Positions 60,730 to 64,000 of a stretch of 64,000 nt of DNA are shown one piece after another. How positions within the stretch are numbered: the stretch's first letter is position 1; every line of letters starts with the position of its first letter. A program made the translations under genes and the position numbers. Origin of the DNA: Gordonia lacunae (GTDB taxonomy: Bacteria > Actinomycetota > Actinomycetes > Mycobacteriales > Mycobacteriaceae); the NCBI RefSeq assembly GCF_002149015.1, contig NZ_NGFO01000006.1, positions 62,001-126,000 on the forward strand, given 5' to 3'. Under the pieces are notes generated by a model, which saw only the letters and a list, made by a program, of their open reading frames with translations, had not been told where the DNA came from and did not search any database.

Positions 60730-61881
60730 ATGGACTTCACACTCACACCCGAACAGCAACTGTTGTCCGACGGTCTCGGCAAGTTCCTCGACGCACGGTA
60801 CGACCTGCAGGTCAGCCGCGACGCGGCGAAGGTCGGCGAGGGCTGGCAACCGAAGATCTGGAAGGCCTTCGTCGAGGACCTCGGCGTCGTCGGCGCCTGC
60901 CTGCCCGAGGACATCGGCGGATTCGGCGGCGGCCCGGAAGAACTGATGGTCGTCACCGAGGCGCTCGGACACGCTCTCGTGGTCGAGCCGTTCGTCGACT
61001 CGGTGGTCCTCGGCGCGGGTCTGCTGCACGCAACCGGCAACCCGGTCGCCCTCGCAGCCGCCGGCCGCATCGCCGAGGGCGAGGCCCTGAGCGCGCTCGC
61101 CGCGCTCGAAGACGGTTCGGGCGGCGTGCTCTCGCGCATCGAGACCAGCGCCGACCGCGACGGCGACGAGTGGGTGCTCAACGGCACCAAGGCCGTCGTC
61201 ACGACGGCGCCGCTCGCCGACTACCTCATCGTCAGCGCCCGCACAGTGGGCGAACCGCACGATCCTGCCGGCGTCTCGCTGTTTCTGATCGACCTGGCCG
61301 ACGGTGGCCCGAAGGGTCTCGAACTGCACCGGCTGCGCACCATCGACGACCGTCAGGCCGCCGACATCACGTTCACCGACGTGCGCCTGCCCGCCGACGC
61401 GCTCATCGCCGACGAGAACGCCATCGAGATCCTCGAGAAGGCCTGGGACACCGCGACCGCGGCGGTCGTCTCCGAGGCCGTCGGCCTGATGCGCAAGGTG
61501 TTCACCGACACCGTCGAATACTCCAAGCAGCGTGAGCAGTTCGGTGTGCCGATCGGCAGCTTTCAGGTGTTGCAGCACCGCATGGTCGACATGCACCTCG
61601 AACTCGAACAGTCGGTCGCCGCACAGTATTTCGCGATCCTGTCGCTCGAGGGCTCCCCGGCCGAGCGGGCGGCGGCGATCTCGGCCGCGAAGGCCACGGT
61701 CAGTCGTGCCGCCCGGTTCATCGGCCAGAACGCGGTGCAACTGCACGGCGGCATGGGGATGACCGAGGAGCTGGCGATCGGCCACTACTTCAAGCGCCTG
61801 ACCGCGATCGAGTACGAATTCGGCACCGCCGACGCCCATCTCGCACGGTTCGCGACCGCCACCGCGCACATCGACGCCTGA
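60730..61881 (+). CDS. Acyl-CoA dehydrogenase (small partner of a pair)
   Basis: A 383-residue acyl-CoA dehydrogenase, 20 bp downstream of the large one and on the same strand. 'VLNGTKAVVTTAPLADYLIV', 'YSKQREQFGVPIGSFQVLQH' and 'QLHGGMGMTEELAIGHYFKR' are typical. Near the C-terminus 'AIEYEFGTADAHLARFA' has Y-E where the first protein has Y-A. The two together look like a heteromeric enzyme. The substrate is unknown. A strong hairpin ends the unit. Confidence 0.9.
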   Translation: MDFTLTPEQQLLSDGLGKFLDARYDLQVSRDAAKVGEGWQPKIWKAFVEDLGVVGACLPEDIGGFGGGPEELMVVTEALGHALVVEPFVDSVVLGAGLLHATGNPVALAAAGRIAEGEALSALAALEDGSGGVLSRIETSADRDGDEWVLNGTKAVVTTAPLADYLIVSARTVGEPHDPAGVSLFLIDLADGGPKGLELHRLRTIDDRQAADITFTDVRLPADALIADENAIEILEKAWDTATAAVVSEAVGLMRKVFTDTVEYSKQREQFGVPIGSFQVLQHRMVDMHLELEQSVAAQYFAILSLEGSPAERAAAISAAKATVSRAARFIGQNAVQLHGGMGMTEELAIGHYFKRLTAIEYEFGTADAHLARFATATAHIDA

Positions 61882-61887
61882 CTGCAT

Positions 61888-61931
61888 CGCAGAATCGCCA
61901 CCTCCCGGTTTCCGGAGGTGGCGATTCTGCG
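61888..61931 (+). terminator. Strong bidirectional terminator hairpin
   Basis: CGCAGAATCGCCACCTCC (61888-61905) is perfectly complementary to GGAGGTGGCGATTCTGCG (61914-61931): an 18-bp stem with an 8-nt loop, between convergent genes. Confidence 0.88.
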
Positions 61932-61943
61932 TTCACCAGTGAC

Positions 61944-62732
61944 TCAGCTGTCGGTCCAGACCGGCTTCCGCTTCTGCAGGAACGCCGACATCCCCTCCTG
62001 CGCATCGCAGGTCATCGCATTGGTCGCCATCGTCTCCGACATCTCCACATAGGCCGACGCCTCGTCGCGCTCGATCTGCTTGTAGAAGGCCTGCTTGCCG
62101 ATCGACACCGTCCGGGCACTCGACCCGGCGATGTGCAGAGCCAGTTCACGCACCGCGCCTTCCAGCGCCTCGTCGTCGACGACACCGCTGAGGAGTCCCC
62201 AGTCCGCGGCGGTCTCGGCGTCGATCGCCTCCCCGGTCAGCAGCATGTGCATGGCACGTTTGCGGCCGACGGCGCGTGTCAGTGCGACCATCGGCGTCGA
62301 GCAGAACAGGCCGATCCGTACGCCGGGGGTCGAAAACTTCGCGCTGCGCCCGGCGACGGCCAGATCACACGTAGCGACCAGTTGACATCCCGCCGCGAAG
62401 GCCATGCCGGCGACTTCGGCGATGACGGGCTGACGCACCTCGTGGACCGTCCGCATCAATTCCGTGCACGTTGCAAAGACAGCCCGTTCGTCGTCGAGGG
62501 TTCGGTCGACGAGTTCGCCGAGGTCGTGCCCGGCGGAGAACGCGGGTCCGAGTGCCCGGATCACGATGACGCGTACGTGCGGGTCGTCGTCGAACTTCCG
62601 CAGAGCGCCGGTGATGGCCCGCATCGTGCTCGTGGACAACGGGTTACGGCGCCGCGCATCCCCCAGTGTGATCACCCCGAGGGGTCCGGCGATCTCCGTC
62701 GACACCGCCTCGTGCAGGGCCTGATCGTTCAT
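61944..62732 (-). CDS. Enoyl-CoA hydratase/isomerase (crotonase) family protein
   Basis: A 262-residue crotonase. Oxyanion-hole motifs are 'VIVIRALGPAFSAGHDLGEL' and 'VAGMAFAAGCQLVATCDLAV', with 'KFSTPGVRIGLFCSTPMVAL' following. 'GVITLGDARRRNPLSTSTMR' is the usual start of the fold. The ECHDC3-like 'GHDLGEL' and 'CSTPMVAL' pattern fits a group of unclear substrate. It is downstream of (and on the same strand as) the DUF1648 protein's opposite side, and convergent with the ACAD pair. Confidence 0.88.
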   Translation of the reverse strand: MNDQALHEAVSTEIAGPLGVITLGDARRRNPLSTSTMRAITGALRKFDDDPHVRVIVIRALGPAFSAGHDLGELVDRTLDDERAVFATCTELMRTVHEVRQPVIAEVAGMAFAAGCQLVATCDLAVAGRSAKFSTPGVRIGLFCSTPMVALTRAVGRKRAMHMLLTGEAIDAETAADWGLLSGVVDDEALEGAVRELALHIAGSSARTVSIGKQAFYKQIERDEASAYVEMSETMATNAMTCDAQEGMSAFLQKRKPVWTDS

Positions 62733-62768
62733 CTCAGCAGCCTCACTTCCGTTCGTCGGGTCTGGTCT

Positions 62769-63293
62769 CTACTCATTGACGCGGTATCGGGCGCCGACCG
62801 CGATATAGACGGTGTAGCCGATCAGGGCCAGGACGTAGACGACGAGCGGTACCGCGAACGCCCAGCCGTTCATCGACGCCTCCCCCGACGCCGAGAAGAG
62901 CGTCGTCGCCGCGAGCAGCCAGGCCAGCAGCAGCATCGTGGCCGCCCCGATCAGCTCCAGGTCCTCGGCCATCAGCCGGTTGAACTCGGCGCGGTGCGCA
63001 GCGCGCATCCAGTATTCCTTGCGGCGCCGGCCGGGCAGGTTGACCGCTCGCGCCGGCAACCGTGCGAGCAGCGGACCGGAGAAGCCGAATATCACCACGA
63101 ACAGCAGGCCGACCGCGCCGAGTCCCGCCAGCACGACCCACTTCGAATCCCACCTGGTGACCTCGCCGGCGGCGTCGATGTGCCCCGCGATCCGGGCCGG
63201 GCCGGCCACGGCGACCGCGACCCACACCGACGCGAACACGGCTGCGGCGAGCACGAACGACCATCGCTGCGCGCTCCACGACGAATCGGTCAT
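62769..63293 (-). CDS. DUF1648/SdpI-like membrane protein
   Basis: A 174-residue membrane protein with four helices. The N-terminal DUF1648-like part: 'FVLAAAVFASVWVAVAVAGP', 'RIAGHIDAAGEVTRWDSKW' and 'VVLAGLGAVGLLFVVIFGF'. The C-terminal half has 'MAEDLELIGAATMLLLAWLL' and 'FAVPLVVYVLALIGYTVYIA'. ATG 63293 was chosen because the longer frame upstream has no family resemblance. Function is unknown. It is upstream of the crotonase gene on the same strand (gap 36 bp) and divergent from the OYE gene. Confidence 0.78.
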   Translation of the reverse strand: MTDSSWSAQRWSFVLAAAVFASVWVAVAVAGPARIAGHIDAAGEVTRWDSKWVVLAGLGAVGLLFVVIFGFSGPLLARLPARAVNLPGRRRKEYWMRAAHRAEFNRLMAEDLELIGAATMLLLAWLLAATTLFSASGEASMNGWAFAVPLVVYVLALIGYTVYIAVGARYRVNE

Positions 63294-63353
63294 GCCTCGA
63301 CGATATGGCAGCGGGGCGGGAATACGACGCTCCGTCGGTCGTTGTGTCTCCTC

Positions 63354-64000
63354 GTGACCAGTACCGCGCTTTTCGAACCGATCACCCTCCGCGACGTCGC
63401 CGTCCCGAACCGTATCTGGCTCGCCCCGATGTGCCAGTACAGCTGCTTCGCCGGCGACGGGGTGCCCACCGACTGGCACCTGACACACCTCGGCGCCCGA
63501 GCCGCCGGCGGCTTCGGACTCATCCTCACCGAGGCGGCAGCCGTGGTTCCCGAAGGTCGGATCAGCGCCCACGACGCCGGCCTGTGGAACGACGACCAGG
63601 CCGCGGCGTGGCGGCGCATCGTCGACTTCGTCCATTCGCAGGGCTCGGTCATCGGCACCCAGCTCGCCCACGCGGGGCGCAAGGCCTCCACCTATGCACC
63701 GTTCGACGATCGCTCCGGGGCGATCCCGCTCGACGACGGCGGTTGGACGACATTCGGCCCCTCTGACGTCGCCTTCGAGGGACTGCCCGCCCCCACCGCG
63801 ATGACGACCGAGCAGATCGCCGCGGTGGTGGACGCGTTCGCACAGGCCGCTCGTCGAGCCGATGACGCCGGTTTCGACGTGGTCGAGATCCACGCGGCGC
63901 ACGGCTACCTACTCCATCAGTTCCTCTCCCCGTTCTCGAACCGGCGCACCGACGCCTACGGCGGCGACTTCGACGGACGCACCCGGCTGACCCTCGAGGT
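63354..64000 (+). CDS. Old Yellow Enzyme-family NADH:flavin oxidoreductase (3' end outside the window)
   Basis: The first 215 or so residues of a YqjM-type ene-reductase (FMN, NAD(P)H). GTG 63354 gives 'MTSTALFEPITLRDVAVPNR' with the YqjM signature Cys in 'LAPMCQYS' (C27). 'WHLTHLGARAAGGFGLILTE' and 'VVEIHAAHGYLLHQFLSP' with 'NRRTDAYGG' give the FMN and substrate His-Gly-Tyr. The frame runs off the window end. Relatives reduce activated C=C bonds. Confidence 0.9.
   Translation, partial: MTSTALFEPITLRDVAVPNRIWLAPMCQYSCFAGDGVPTDWHLTHLGARAAGGFGLILTEAAAVVPEGRISAHDAGLWNDDQAAAWRRIVDFVHSQGSVIGTQLAHAGRKASTYAPFDDRSGAIPLDDGGWTTFGPSDVAFEGLPAPTAMTTEQIAAVVDAFAQAARRADDAGFDVVEIHAAHGYLLHQFLSPFSNRRTDAYGGDFDGRTRLTLE

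Noticed and set aside
1..64000. tRNA, rRNA, IS elements or prophage genes
   Set aside because: None found by eye; no transposase, integrase or cloverleaf-like sequence was recognised, though short RNA genes could be missed without a covariance search.

Overview
The window is high-GC, gene-dense actinobacterial DNA. It has many GTG starts, 4-bp start/stop overlaps inside operons and large GC-driven antisense frames. The gene set points to the order Mycobacteriales and most likely a Gordonia-like genome: mycothiol synthesis (mshB), coenzyme F420 genes (fbiA, fbiB, cofG), WhiB2, LpqW, glucosyl-3-phosphoglycerate synthase and a DUF222/HNH (13E12-type) protein. The genus is inferred. No rRNA or tRNA gene, insertion sequence, prophage or CRISPR array was found.

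Region 1 (1-11 kb) resembles the Mycobacterium tuberculosis manA-to-fbiB block: manA (cut by the window edge), a TobH-like sugar-phosphate isomerase, DUF3499, a metallopeptidase-like protein, whiB2, fbiA and fbiB. The phosphomannomutase gene expected between TobH and DUF3499 is absent; that gap holds 21-bp tandem repeats. A NUDIX gene follows fbiB, then the divergent pair glgC/glgM, an RlmA-like methyltransferase and DUF3117.

Region 2 (11-33 kb) runs parallel to the Rv1213-Rv1165 segment of M. tuberculosis: gpgS-folP2-fadD6 (overlapping operon), two LOG-family proteins, the lysine/DAP genes dapE, dapD and dapC, ferredoxin fdxC, then the slot where fbiC is expected, followed by an Rv1171-like membrane protein, mshB, lpqW and typA. 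The fbiC slot is abnormal. It holds three overlapping genes: a CofH homologue that has lost its radical-SAM cysteines, a Baeyer-Villiger-type monooxygenase, and a stand-alone CofG. Between fdxC and that operon, a cysteine dioxygenase/rhodanese pair is preceded by a 35-codon reading frame ending Cys-Cys-Cys-stop. This looks like a polycysteine attenuator peptide.

Region 3 (33-50 kb) is accessory. It holds an EamA exporter, a thiamine/iron-type ABC importer, a pair of alkylsulfatases next to a Sap/GAP-type membrane protein and a SulP anion transporter, and several secreted proteins: two clear relatives of the Rv1157c type, a lipase-like protein without its nucleophilic serine, and one unrecognised. 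It also holds a YhhN membrane protein, an HhH-GPD repair protein and a protein with fourteen in-register decapeptide repeats.

Region 4 (50-64 kb) holds a DUF222/HNH protein, a repeat-rich gap sharing a 43-bp element with the gap at 23.05 kb, a WS/DGAT-like acyltransferase and lipid/acyl-CoA genes: a DszC/SfnB-like flavin enzyme, a thiolase-crotonase fusion, an acyl-CoA dehydrogenase pair and a crotonase. An AI-2E family membrane protein, a DUF1648 protein and the start of an Old Yellow Enzyme complete it.
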